Positions 45,528 through 53,858 of a stretch of 58,131 nucleotides of DNA are shown here, piece after piece. The stretch is from Bacteroidota bacterium (lineage in GTDB: Bacteria; Bacteroidota; Bacteroidia; Bacteroidales; F082). A program made the position numbers and the translations under genes. How positions within the stretch are numbered: the first letter of the stretch is position 1; each line of letters starts with the position of its first letter. The notes under the pieces are model-generated. The model was not told the origin of the DNA and ran no database searches. It saw only the letters and a list, made by a program, of their open reading frames with translations. The stretch spans positions 1 through 58,131 of the forward strand of contig JAGXRB010000375.1 of the NCBI GenBank assembly GCA_018336075.1, read 5' to 3'.

Positions 45528-46838
45528 ATGACATTAACCCTGACAGATGTTGTGATTTTAGGCACAGGAAGAGTCGCCTTGCATCTTTGCAGGGCCTTTC
45601 ATAATGCAGGAATCAATATAATACAAGTTTTTGGCCGCAGTTATGAAAAGGCCTGTTCTATTGCACAAACTGTTTCAGCAGAAGCAGTTAGCAATCCGGC
45701 TGATATTTATCCTGACGCCGCTTTGTATGTACTCTCAGTCAGTGATGATGCGATTGAAGAATTAAGCGCGGCAATGCCTTTCACGAATGGGATTGTAGTG
45801 CACACTTCCGGATTTAAAAGTATGAACGCCATTTCATCCAAATTTGCCCGCAGAGGCGTATTTTATCCGCTTCAAACCTTCTCTATGGAAAGATCGCTGG
45901 AATTTGATTCCATTCCGATTTTTATACAAGCTTCAAACGATGAGGATCAGATGGCACTTCAGCAGCTTGGTCAAAAATTAAGTAATTCAGTTCAGGCGAT
46001 TGATGATCAGCAAAGACGCAGTTTGCATCTGGCTGCTGTGTTTGTTTCCAATTTCAGCAATGCCATGTATGATATAGGAGCAGCTATCGTCAAAGAATCC
46101 TCGCTGGAATTTGAATATCTCAAGCCTCTGATCATTGAAACAGCAAAGAAAGCGATTGCTGTTGGCGCCGAGGCTGCTCAAACAGGCCCTGCAAGAAGAG
46201 TCGATTATGGCACTATATCAGCACATCAGGAAATGCTGACAAATAAGTCTCAACTTGCAGCAATCTACAGTGAATTAACAGATTACATAATAAGAAGACA
46301 TAATAAATATTCAAAAATGAGCAACTATAAGGCCTTATTGAACAAGGTAAACACTTTTATTTTCGATTATGACGGCGTAATGACAGATGGCGTTATCGTT
46401 ATAAACAATGAGGGAGAACCTCTTAGAACAGCAAATGTGAAAGATGGATATGCGCTGCAGTTAATCCGAAAACTAGGCTATAATATTGCCGTTATATCGG
46501 GAGGAAATTCACCGTCAATGTATAAACGCTTTGAAACATTAGGGATTTCTGACGTTTTTCTGGGGGTTGGCAACAAACTCGAAGTGTTCGAAAACTATTT
46601 GAAATCTAAAAACATTTTGCCTGAACAGGTCATTTATATGGGTGACGACATCCCCGATTATTATCCAATGAAAGCCTGTGGCGTTCCCGTATGTCCTTCC
46701 GATGCCTCTGAAGAAATCAAACGAATCAGCGTGTATATAAGCCATTACCGCGGCGGTCACGGCTGTGTGCGAGATATCATAGAACAAGTGCTGAAAGTTC
46801 AGGGAAAATGGATGAACGATGAAGCACATCACTGGTAG
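45528..46838 (+). CDS. Fusion of DUF2520 Rossmann protein and KdsC-like HAD phosphatase
   Basis: This 436-residue fusion is read from the ATG at 45528; an upstream in-frame TTG is less likely. Residues 1-260 are a Rossmann/DUF2520 protein (VILGTGRVALHLCRAF, HTSGF, GVFYPLQTF, HLAAVFVSNFSNAMY). Residues ~264-436 form a KdsC-like HAD phosphatase with Asp280 and Asp282 in FDYDGVMTDG, Ser/Thr motif VISGG and GDDIPDYYPMKACG. KdsC removes phosphate from KDO-8-phosphate in LPS synthesis. In most Bacteroidota the two are separate neighbouring genes. Met264, at the start of the HAD part, looks like the former start codon. It is the first gene of the operon that ends with lpxB. Confidence 0.85.
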   Translation: MTLTLTDVVILGTGRVALHLCRAFHNAGINIIQVFGRSYEKACSIAQTVSAEAVSNPADIYPDAALYVLSVSDDAIEELSAAMPFTNGIVVHTSGFKSMNAISSKFARRGVFYPLQTFSMERSLEFDSIPIFIQASNDEDQMALQQLGQKLSNSVQAIDDQQRRSLHLAAVFVSNFSNAMYDIGAAIVKESSLEFEYLKPLIIETAKKAIAVGAEAAQTGPARRVDYGTISAHQEMLTNKSQLAAIYSELTDYIIRRHNKYSKMSNYKALLNKVNTFIFDYDGVMTDGVIVINNEGEPLRTANVKDGYALQLIRKLGYNIAVISGGNSPSMYKRFETLGISDVFLGVGNKLEVFENYLKSKNILPEQVIYMGDDIPDYYPMKACGVPVCPSDASEEIKRISVYISHYRGGHGCVRDIIEQVLKVQGKWMNDEAHHW

Positions 46839-46866
46839 ACTAAAAAAACTAAACAAACTTTATTAA

Positions 46867-47790
46867 ATGATCTATCTCCGACTAATTCGCTGGCCCAATT
46901 TGTTTATCATGGCGTTTACCATGATGCTCGTTCGTTATAAACTTATTTTGCCGCAACTCAGACAAGCAGGAATTGAAGTGGCTACAAGCGCCAACACTTT
47001 TATTTTTCTCGTGATAAGCGTGCTGTTGATTGCTGCCGGAGGCTTCGTCATCAACGACATCATGGATCTCAATGCTGACAAAATAAATAAGCCAAAAAAG
47101 CAATTTGTTGGCAAAGGCATCTCTGTATCTTTAGCGCTCAATCTCTATTGGACACTTACCGGAGCGGCCATCCTTTGCAGCATTTATGCGGGCTACATGG
47201 TTCAAAACTGGAGAATAAGTTTTGTAATTGTAATTATGGCAGGGCTCATGTGGTTTTACTCAAAACGCTATAAAAAAATGTTGTTGTTAGGCAATATCGT
47301 TGTTGCTTTTGCCTCGGCTATGGTGCTGCTCATTGTTTGGCTGGCAGAATTTTTTGCATTACAATCGGATGCATTTACTTTTACAAATGCTTCTCCGGTG
47401 TTCCCAATGATCACAGGAATGGTGATGGCCTATACTTTCTTTGCTTTTTTGAGCAGTATTGTTCGCGAACTTGTAAAGGATACTGAAGATATGGATGGGG
47501 ATGCGCAGTTTGGTATCCAAAGCTTTCCTATTGTTTATGGTGAAGCCAATGCCAAAAATACTGCTATAGGTTTAATGGCTATATTGCTGTTAATGATAGG
47601 TTTCTGGCAGTTCATTCTTTTTCAGCAAGACTACTACAATGCTTTTCTCAGCATGTTTGTTGCGGCAACTTTTTGTGTTCTTGCAATAATAAGGCTTGCA
47701 ACAGCAGCTAAAATAAAGCATTACGGACAGACCTCATTTATATTAAAATTACTCATGGTAAGTGGAATTTCATCCATGCTATTTCTTTAA
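46867..47790 (+). CDS. UbiA family prenyltransferase
   Basis: This 307-residue membrane protein has about eight to nine transmembrane helices. The first Asp-rich motif NDIMDLNADKINKP and the second, VRELVKDTEDMDGD, are those that bind prenyl diphosphate through magnesium in UbiA enzymes. Bacteroidota members at this locus are usually named geranylgeranylglycerol-phosphate geranylgeranyltransferase, by analogy with archaeal lipid enzymes; the real acceptor in bacteria is uncertain and could be a quinone precursor. It starts 28 bp after the fusion gene and 7 bp precede the Maf gene. Confidence 0.85.
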   Translation: MIYLRLIRWPNLFIMAFTMMLVRYKLILPQLRQAGIEVATSANTFIFLVISVLLIAAGGFVINDIMDLNADKINKPKKQFVGKGISVSLALNLYWTLTGAAILCSIYAGYMVQNWRISFVIVIMAGLMWFYSKRYKKMLLLGNIVVAFASAMVLLIVWLAEFFALQSDAFTFTNASPVFPMITGMVMAYTFFAFLSSIVRELVKDTEDMDGDAQFGIQSFPIVYGEANAKNTAIGLMAILLLMIGFWQFILFQQDYYNAFLSMFVAATFCVLAIIRLATAAKIKHYGQTSFILKLLMVSGISSMLFL

Positions 47791-47797
47791 ATAATCT

Positions 47798-48391
47798 ATG
47801 AATATACCAAAACTAAACGATCTTCAAATCATTCTGGCATCAAAATCGCCGCGCAGACAACAGCTGCTTGCAGGGATGGATCTGAAGTTTGATATCATGA
47901 CAAAAGATGTGGATGAGTCATTTCCTGAAGATATGCCACTTGTTGACGTTGCAGAATACCTATGTAAAAAGAAAGCCACGGCATTTGAACCTAAAGAGCT
48001 CCCCGAAAACTTTCTGCTAATTACCGCCGATACCATCGTCATTGTTGAGGATAAAATCCTTAATAAACCTGCTGACAGGACAGAAGCTATTGAAATGTTG
48101 ATGCAACTTTCAGGTCGCTGGCATCAGGTGGTAACAGGAATAAGTTTGCGCTGCAGCAAGAAAACAAAAGTATTTCATGAAATTTCAGATGTAAAATTCG
48201 GAACATTGAATCAAGCTGAAATTGAATGGTATGTAGATAAATACAGCCCATATGACAAAGCCGGAGCATATGGCATTCAAGAATGGATTGGCTACATTGC
48301 CATTGAGGCTGTAAATGGTTCTTTCTACAATGTGATGGGCCTTCCAACGCATCGGTTGTATACTGAACTTAAGACCTTTCTTTGCGAATGA
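47798..48391 (+). CDS. maf: Maf family nucleotide pyrophosphatase
   Basis: This 197-residue cytoplasmic enzyme has the N-terminal ILASKSPRRQQLL signature, the ITADTIVIVEDKILNKP motif, SGRWHQVVTG and YSPYDKAGAYGIQEW. Maf proteins hydrolyse noncanonical or surplus nucleoside triphosphates to monophosphates and limit misincorporation. The Arg-Arg after SP and the DKAGAYGIQ segment fit the dTTP/UTP (YhdE-like) branch, which I infer only from motif memory. It is the third gene of the operon. Confidence 0.9.
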   Translation: MNIPKLNDLQIILASKSPRRQQLLAGMDLKFDIMTKDVDESFPEDMPLVDVAEYLCKKKATAFEPKELPENFLLITADTIVIVEDKILNKPADRTEAIEMLMQLSGRWHQVVTGISLRCSKKTKVFHEISDVKFGTLNQAEIEWYVDKYSPYDKAGAYGIQEWIGYIAIEAVNGSFYNVMGLPTHRLYTELKTFLCE

Positions 48392-48412
48392 AAAATCAAA
48401 CAATTAATTAAA

Positions 48413-49012
48413 ATGAAACAGTTTTCCAAAAGAATTATTTATTATTTTTTTCAGGGATTGTTATACATTGCACCCGTAACACTCACAATCTGGGGCATCA
48501 TTGCTATCTTCGACTGGATTGACGGGCTACTGATTGACTACCTTGATGAAATACTGAAACGCCATATTCCCGGACTTGGCATATTGGTTTTGCTTTTGGC
48601 AATAACATTGATCGGCATGCTTGGATCAACACTGTTTTTTAAGCCATTCATGGTTTATTTTGATTATCTCATGACCCGTGCCCCACTCGTTAAGATCATC
48701 TATACATCGGTTAAAGACCTTGTTTCTGCTTTTGTCGGACAAAAAAAGCGCTTCAATGAACCGGTATTGGTGAAAATAGGTAAAGGCTACGATCTGGAAA
48801 AAATAGGATTCATAACCAACAAAGATTTAAGCTTCCTTGGCATACCCGAACAAAAGGTTGCCGTATATTTGCCCCACTCTTATGCCTGGTCGGGCAATCT
48901 TTTTATTGTTCCTGCCGAAAATATTAGACCTATCGATGCTTCTGCCACTGAGGTAATGAAATTCATTATTTCGGCGGGTGTCACAAATCTTGATACACAA
49001 AATGATGAATAA
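48413..49012 (+). CDS. DUF502 family membrane protein
   Basis: This 199-residue inner-membrane protein has two transmembrane helices near the N terminus (about 8-32 and 55-80). The DUF502 signatures are GLLYIAPVTLTIWGI, PGLGILVLL, KIIYTSVKDLVSAFVG and AVYLPHSYAWSGNLFIVP. The family is widespread and of unknown function. Its reading frame overlaps the start of surE by 11 bp, so the two are likely translationally coupled. Confidence 0.88.
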   Translation: MKQFSKRIIYYFFQGLLYIAPVTLTIWGIIAIFDWIDGLLIDYLDEILKRHIPGLGILVLLLAITLIGMLGSTLFFKPFMVYFDYLMTRAPLVKIIYTSVKDLVSAFVGQKKRFNEPVLVKIGKGYDLEKIGFITNKDLSFLGIPEQKVAVYLPHSYAWSGNLFIVPAENIRPIDASATEVMKFIISAGVTNLDTQNDE

Positions 49013-49784
49013 TACCAACAAAGTGAAGCCTACAATACTCATTACAAACGACGACGGATATTTTGCACCCGGAATCAGAAAACTAATAGCCATAATGCGA
49101 AAAATTGGACGTGTTATTGTTGTATCAAGCGATCAGCCTATGTCTGGAATGGGACATGCCATTACGATCAAAACACCACTAAGACTGAAAACGGTTTGCA
49201 AAGAGCCTGAATACGAAGAATATATCTGCAACGGCACCCCTGTTGATTGCGTGAAATTGGGTGAACAGGTTGTGTTAAAAGGCAAACCCGACCTGCTTGT
49301 TTCAGGCATCAACCATGGTTCGAATGCATCCATCAATGTTATTTATTCAGGAACAATGGCAGCAGTGCTGGAAGCCTGTATTGATGGCATTCCTGCTATT
49401 GGATTCAGTTTGAACGACTACAGTCATGATGCTGATTTCAGTCATGTAGACAGCTATATTGAAAGTATTACACACAAAGTGATCAAAGAAGGACTTCCGG
49501 AAGGCATCTGTCTTAATGTAAACTTGCCGGCAATCAGCGAAAATCCCATCAAAGGCATAAAGGTTTGCAGACAATCACATGCGCGGTGGGTCGAGGAGTT
49601 TGATTCACGCCATGATCCTCGCGGGACTGAATACCATTGGCTTACCGGCCGCTTCGAAAACGATGACATTCGTGAAGATACCGACCAGATGGCACTCGAA
49701 AATAATTATGTATCGGTGGTGCCTGTGCATTATGATTTGACAGCCTACAAAGCAATCGACCTTGTGAAAGGTTGGAATTTATAA
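49002..49784 (+). CDS. surE: 5'-nucleotidase SurE
   Basis: This is a 260-residue nucleotidase. The metal-binding Asp-Asp lies in ILITNDDGYFAPGI, Ser in SSDQPMSGMGHAIT and Asn in SGINHGSNA. SurE dephosphorylates 5'- and 3'-nucleoside monophosphates and short polyphosphate. The start is taken at the first of two adjacent ATGs (49002 or 49005), which overlaps the DUF502 gene; a longer in-frame start at 48978 is less likely because the family begins close to this Met. Neighbouring lpxB downstream is the usual Bacteroidota order. Confidence 0.92.
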   Translation: MMNNTNKVKPTILITNDDGYFAPGIRKLIAIMRKIGRVIVVSSDQPMSGMGHAITIKTPLRLKTVCKEPEYEEYICNGTPVDCVKLGEQVVLKGKPDLLVSGINHGSNASINVIYSGTMAAVLEACIDGIPAIGFSLNDYSHDADFSHVDSYIESITHKVIKEGLPEGICLNVNLPAISENPIKGIKVCRQSHARWVEEFDSRHDPRGTEYHWLTGRFENDDIREDTDQMALENNYVSVVPVHYDLTAYKAIDLVKGWNL

Positions 49785-49812
49785 GATTCAGAAACGATAA
49801 CAATGGTGATCA

Positions 49813-50091
49813 ATGAAAAATATTTTCAACTCTGACAACTATCTCACAGGCGTAGTTTTGGCCTTGGTGCTTGCAGGAATAAGCTTCGGACTTGTTCAAT
49901 TGCTCGTTTCAAGCTTTGAGACATTGCCTTACTGGCTGGCAAAACCGAAAGTTCCCTGGCTATTGCCTTTAATCCCAAATCTTATTCTGTTCAGGTTTTA
50001 CATGGTGAACAAAAAACTCGACAAAACCGGAAGAGGCATCCTTCTTGTGACTTTCGCAGGTCTTTTGGCAATATTCTTTCTGGTAAACTGA
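49813..50091 (+). CDS. Small membrane protein between surE and lpxB
   Basis: This 92-residue protein has about three hydrophobic segments (roughly 14-32, 48-63 and 74-91), with the loop LPYWLAKPKVPW between the first two and a basic segment NKKLDKTGRG before the last. I do not recognise a family. Spacing is 28 bp after surE and 17 bp before lpxB, so it belongs to the operon, and small proteins occur here in related genomes by my recollection. A role near LPS synthesis is a guess from position only. Confidence 0.7.
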   Translation: MKNIFNSDNYLTGVVLALVLAGISFGLVQLLVSSFETLPYWLAKPKVPWLLPLIPNLILFRFYMVNKKLDKTGRGILLVTFAGLLAIFFLVN

Positions 50092-50108
50092 AACCAAGGC
50101 GGCCCGAA

Positions 50109-51215
50109 ATGAAATACTACATCATAGCCGGTGAAGCTTCAGGCGATCTGCATGCTTCCAACCTTATCAAAGAGATAAAGAAACTTGATGCCGGTGCAGA
50201 AATTCGTGCTTGGGGTGGCGATATGATGGAAGCACAGGGTGCAACGATTGTAAAACATTACCGCGATCTTGCATTTATGGGTTTTGCAGAAGTGCTGTTA
50301 AATCTCAAAACCATTCTCAGAAACATCAGTTTTTGCAAAAAAGACCTCCTGGAATATAAACCTGATGTGCTTATTCTGGTTGATTATCCGGGATTTAATC
50401 TACGCATTGCCGAATTTGCACATAAAAATGGAATCAAGGTACATTACTATATTTCTCCGCAGATATGGGCATGGAAGCGGGGCAGAGTGCATCTCATCAA
50501 AAGAGTTGTTGACAAAATGATGGTCATTCTTACTTTTGAAAAAGCCTTTTACAAACAATATCAAATGGATGTGGAGTTTGTCGGGCACCCTCTTCTTGAT
50601 GCGCTTGACACATCCAACACTGTGAATAATGATTTCAGAAGACAAAACAAATTAAGCGAAAAGCCTGTCATTGCATTGCTCCCCGGAAGCAGAAAGCAAG
50701 AAATCTCGCGTATGCTTGGTATTATGTTGAAAATGATACCGCTTTTCCCTGATTATCAGTTTGTAATTGCCTGTGCTCCGTCCATTGAAGTAAACTTTTA
50801 TGAAAATCTGATTGCAGGCAATGATGTGGCCACGGTAACAAGCCAAACATATGACCTTTTGCGCAATGCAGAGGCCGCGCTTGTTACATCAGGAACTGCA
50901 ACCCTCGAAACAGCCCTGTTCAATGTTCCGGAGGTTGTTTGCTACAAAGGCAATCGTATCTCATACGAAATTGCTAAAAGATTGATCCATATAAAATACA
51001 TCTCGCTTGTCAATCTTATCTTGGACAGAGAAGTCGTTAAAGAACTCATTCAAAACGAGTTAAACGAAATTAATTTGCAAAAAGAACTTCATGGTTTGCT
51101 TTTCAATATAAAGAAACGAAACGAAATTCTGACCGATTATGCCGAGCTGAAAGAAAAACTTGGTGGCAGTGGAGCTTCGGCAAGGGCAGCCACAATTGTG
51201 GTAAGTGATTTATAA
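50109..51215 (+). CDS. lpxB: Lipid-A-disaccharide synthase
   Basis: This 368-residue GT19 glycosyltransferase joins UDP-2,3-diacylglucosamine and lipid X to lipid A disaccharide on the inner-membrane face. Family motifs are IIAGEASGDLHASNL at the N terminus, DYPGFNLRIAEFA, YISPQIWAWKRGR, VGHPLLD, LLPGSRKQEI and VTSGTATLETAL. It is the last gene of the operon that starts with the DUF2520-KdsC fusion; with the KdsC part it covers two steps of LPS core synthesis. Confidence 0.93.
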   Translation: MKYYIIAGEASGDLHASNLIKEIKKLDAGAEIRAWGGDMMEAQGATIVKHYRDLAFMGFAEVLLNLKTILRNISFCKKDLLEYKPDVLILVDYPGFNLRIAEFAHKNGIKVHYYISPQIWAWKRGRVHLIKRVVDKMMVILTFEKAFYKQYQMDVEFVGHPLLDALDTSNTVNNDFRRQNKLSEKPVIALLPGSRKQEISRMLGIMLKMIPLFPDYQFVIACAPSIEVNFYENLIAGNDVATVTSQTYDLLRNAEAALVTSGTATLETALFNVPEVVCYKGNRISYEIAKRLIHIKYISLVNLILDREVVKELIQNELNEINLQKELHGLLFNIKKRNEILTDYAELKEKLGGSGASARAATIVVSDL

Positions 51216-51252
51216 AACTTAACTTCATACCTTTTGTAATTCAAAAGTTACC

Positions 51253-51283
51253 TTGACTTTGTTTTTCTATTTCGTTAATTTTG
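51253..51283 (+). promoter_or_regulatory. Promoter candidate for the small T9SS cargo gene
   Basis: TTG (51253-51255), 20 bp, then TAATTTTG (51276-51283) is a good match to the Bacteroidota -33/-7 pattern, 79 bp before the ATG at 51363. Confidence 0.5.
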
Positions 51284-51362
51284 ATACTGATTTTATAGAT
51301 ATATAAACAGCCCTTTTATAGACTGTTCAAAATTGTTTTTCAGAATTCCAAGTATTCAAACA

Positions 51363-52034
51363 ATGAAAAAGCAATTCAATAAAAGAATGATCAAAGTATT
51401 ATCAATCAACCTCTTATTATTAATTTCACTTAATGCCTTTGCACAATTTCCTGTGCCAACAGATTTTCAGCTCAACTACACCTATATCATGATAGAACAA
51501 TCGGGCTTTTGTGAAGGGCAAGTTGTTGGAGGTCCAACTTATTGCTCTGCTTTTAGTTGGAATGCCCCTGATACAACTGGCCTACCATCACAACTTGAAT
51601 TCTACAGGATTTATTATAAGATGTATTTTATGCAAGATTCTACACCTATAATAATTGCAGAGGTAAATGAAACTTTTCATGAAATGCAGATTGGTATTTT
51701 AGGTGAAATATGGGTAACAGCAGTTTATTCAAATCCGGATGGAGAATCTGAACCTTCAAATATTATCATCAACGATGATTTACCAATTTCAATCGAAGAG
51801 CAAAATAATACCAATCAGTTTCAAATCATTTATGACAGAGAAAAACATAGTCTGAATTTTTCCAGTGTTGAAAGTGACATCACAATTCGCATCTACGATT
51901 TGAATGGAAGATGCATAATTTCAACTGTTTACAATGGAAACGACATACGGCTAGTAAGGCTAAAACAAGGGCTATACATTTTGGAAGCAGGTTTACCAGA
52001 TAGCAAAACAATCCATAAAAAAATCCTGTTTTAG
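51363..52034 (+). CDS. Small exported protein with fibronectin III-like and T9SS domains
   Basis: This protein has 223 residues from the ATG at 51363, which opens a Lys-rich signal peptide ending NAFAQ; an in-frame TTG ten codons upstream is less likely. Residues ~25-140 resemble a single fibronectin III-like module (FSWNAPDTTG, LEFYRIYYK, WVTAVYSNPDGESEPSN) with two cysteines in an insert. The end (about 150-223) has ITIRIYDLNGRCI and LKQGLYILEAG, a short T9SS type A sorting domain. Such chains are secreted or cell-surface; no enzyme motif is visible. Confidence 0.8.
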   Translation: MKKQFNKRMIKVLSINLLLLISLNAFAQFPVPTDFQLNYTYIMIEQSGFCEGQVVGGPTYCSAFSWNAPDTTGLPSQLEFYRIYYKMYFMQDSTPIIIAEVNETFHEMQIGILGEIWVTAVYSNPDGESEPSNIIINDDLPISIEEQNNTNQFQIIYDREKHSLNFSSVESDITIRIYDLNGRCIISTVYNGNDIRLVRLKQGLYILEAGLPDSKTIHKKILF

Positions 52035-52090
52035 TGAAACAAAAACACTGTTGTCTGGTTAATTTCCGAACATTTGGAGATTTTAATATC

Positions 52091-52241
52091 ACGCTACGCT
52101 GTAGCTCATTTTCAATTCTGTTAACCTACTGACTACAAATATTTTGCTACTCTGTAGCAATTTTTTTAGCAGCATAGCTGCGTAATATTTGTAGTAAAAT
52201 AATGTTAAACCAAAAAGTAAGCTCCAGAGGAGCGTAATATT
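52091..52241. repeat. REP-like cluster of short hairpins
   Basis: Four hairpins each have a five-base stem (the second extendable to seven) and a three-base loop: GCTAC-gct-GTAGC (52093-52105), GCTAC-tct-GTAGC (52146-52158, extended by TT/AA), GCAGC-ata-GCTGC (52069-52081 + 100, that is 52169-52181) and GCTCC-aga-GGAGC (52221-52233). The middle two are enclosed by an 11-bp inverted repeat CTACAAATATT (52133-52143) / AATATTTGTAG (52184-52194). Strings of this kind resemble REP elements moved by IS200-like (RAYT) transposases in Bacteroidota. No such gene is in the window. The gap 52035-52340 holds nothing else. Confidence 0.6.
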
Positions 52242-52340
52242 ACCTTTAACAATACTAGCAATGGATTCAGAATTTTATTCAAAATTCTACCGGACAACAA
52301 TGAAATAAAAATTTGATGATGCGCTAACTGATCTGATTTT

Positions 52341-53825
52341 CTAGCCTTCAGAAATATTTTCTGTTGATTCTGGAGTCGTTTCAACGATTGCTTTTGGATC
52401 TATCTGCTCCATATCAGCATAAAACAAATCCATAACAACAATAATTGCCATGCAGGCCCACACTGGCACAGAAAGTTTATCAGTATCAAGGAAGTTATTT
52501 AGTAAACCATGCACGAAATAGCTTATCAACGCCAGTGTTGCGGTGATTGTAATCAGTCTCACCTCTCTGGTTTTTGCTCTTTTATGTGTTTTCAGTCCGG
52601 TATAGATCATTACTGCTATGATGAGAAACATAATCAACATTCCGGGCAAACCCATCTCAGCAAGTGGCCCGATATATTCGCTGTGAGCATTCCCCATGTC
52701 ACCGGCATTCGTGCTGATAATAGTTTTTTCTTTTGCACGTTGAAACGGGCCATAAACAAACTGGTAAGTTCCGGGTCCCCAGCCAAAAACAGGTCTTTCA
52801 TCATAAAGGCGGAAGGCCGCCTGCCAACGATTGATCCTTTCCAGATTTGATGCATCGGATGTAATATTATAGATAGACTGCACATGTTCAACAAAATCAG
52901 TGGATGAATCTTGTTTGTTTTTTTCAAGTGTGTCAATAATTTCATGTTGGAATGTGATAAGAACACCTAAAAACAAGGCAAAAGCAAAGAGAATCCATCT
53001 GAGTTTTATCCGCAATCTTATTGCCGTATAAATCAGCAATGCAGCCGCCAGACTGATCCATGCAGCCCGACTCAAGGATAAAAGTGTGGCTACTGCAAGA
53101 AGTACCGCCATACTTATGACCCAAAATCTTCTCGTATTGCTGAGGCCGGGATAAAAAACATATCCTATTGTCAAGATTAAAAACATGGCCAAAGCAGCTC
53201 CATAGGCAGTATGGTCATTGTAAAGGGGCGACATTACCCAGTGTGCGGAATTATCGCTGAATCCATAGCGGGCATGATTAATGATGGTGTAGGCGATCAC
53301 AAAAATCAACGCAATATTATAGAGCCATATGAAACGGTGAACATTCGAAAATTTCCTGAATACTATTGCAGCCACAAAAAATGAAGGAACAACAAACCAT
53401 AATCTTGACACAATATATTTAAGAGATACGACGGGCAATTCACTGGTGAGTGTTGTAATAAACATCCAGGCAAACATGACATAAATCGTGATACTTATTG
53501 GATGGTAAGCTACTTTTTTATCAAAATCCTTGTAGTATAAAATGTGGGCAAAAAACAAAATCATGACACCAAAGAGCAAGGGTTCAGAGGGCAATGAAAT
53601 ACCCAGCCCTGCTTCAAAATCTTCAAAATTGATGGAGAGCGGTGTTACAAAAGCAATCAGTAATAGGATTTTATCTAGAGAAAAAAGGAAGTAATAGAGC
53701 ACCAGCAATATTATCGGCAATCCAAAGAAGTAGTATAAATCTCTTGTGACAACGAGATACATGTTTACAGCAATGAAGAAAAATGCTGCCAGATAAACCA
53801 AGGCTATTTTACTTTGTTTCGTCAC
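52341..53825 (-). CDS. O-antigen ligase/polymerase family membrane protein
   Basis: This 494-residue protein has about 12 transmembrane helices. The large periplasmic loop carries ERINRWQAAFRLYDERPVFGWGPGTYQF and AHSEYIGPLAEMGLPGML, written here in part only; these residues are typical of the Wzy_C/O-antigen ligase family. It either joins O-antigen or exopolysaccharide to lipid A-core (WaaL-like) or polymerises repeat units (Wzy-like); the two cannot be told apart from sequence. It starts 33 bp after the Wzz-type gene and ends the minus-strand polysaccharide cluster. Confidence 0.85.
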   Translation of the reverse strand: MTKQSKIALVYLAAFFFIAVNMYLVVTRDLYYFFGLPIILLVLYYFLFSLDKILLLIAFVTPLSINFEDFEAGLGISLPSEPLLFGVMILFFAHILYYKDFDKKVAYHPISITIYVMFAWMFITTLTSELPVVSLKYIVSRLWFVVPSFFVAAIVFRKFSNVHRFIWLYNIALIFVIAYTIINHARYGFSDNSAHWVMSPLYNDHTAYGAALAMFLILTIGYVFYPGLSNTRRFWVISMAVLLAVATLLSLSRAAWISLAAALLIYTAIRLRIKLRWILFAFALFLGVLITFQHEIIDTLEKNKQDSSTDFVEHVQSIYNITSDASNLERINRWQAAFRLYDERPVFGWGPGTYQFVYGPFQRAKEKTIISTNAGDMGNAHSEYIGPLAEMGLPGMLIMFLIIAVMIYTGLKTHKRAKTREVRLITITATLALISYFVHGLLNNFLDTDKLSVPVWACMAIIVVMDLFYADMEQIDPKAIVETTPESTENISEG

Positions 53826-53858
53826 AATTCAGAGACTTAGAATCTAAATTTGTTTAGC

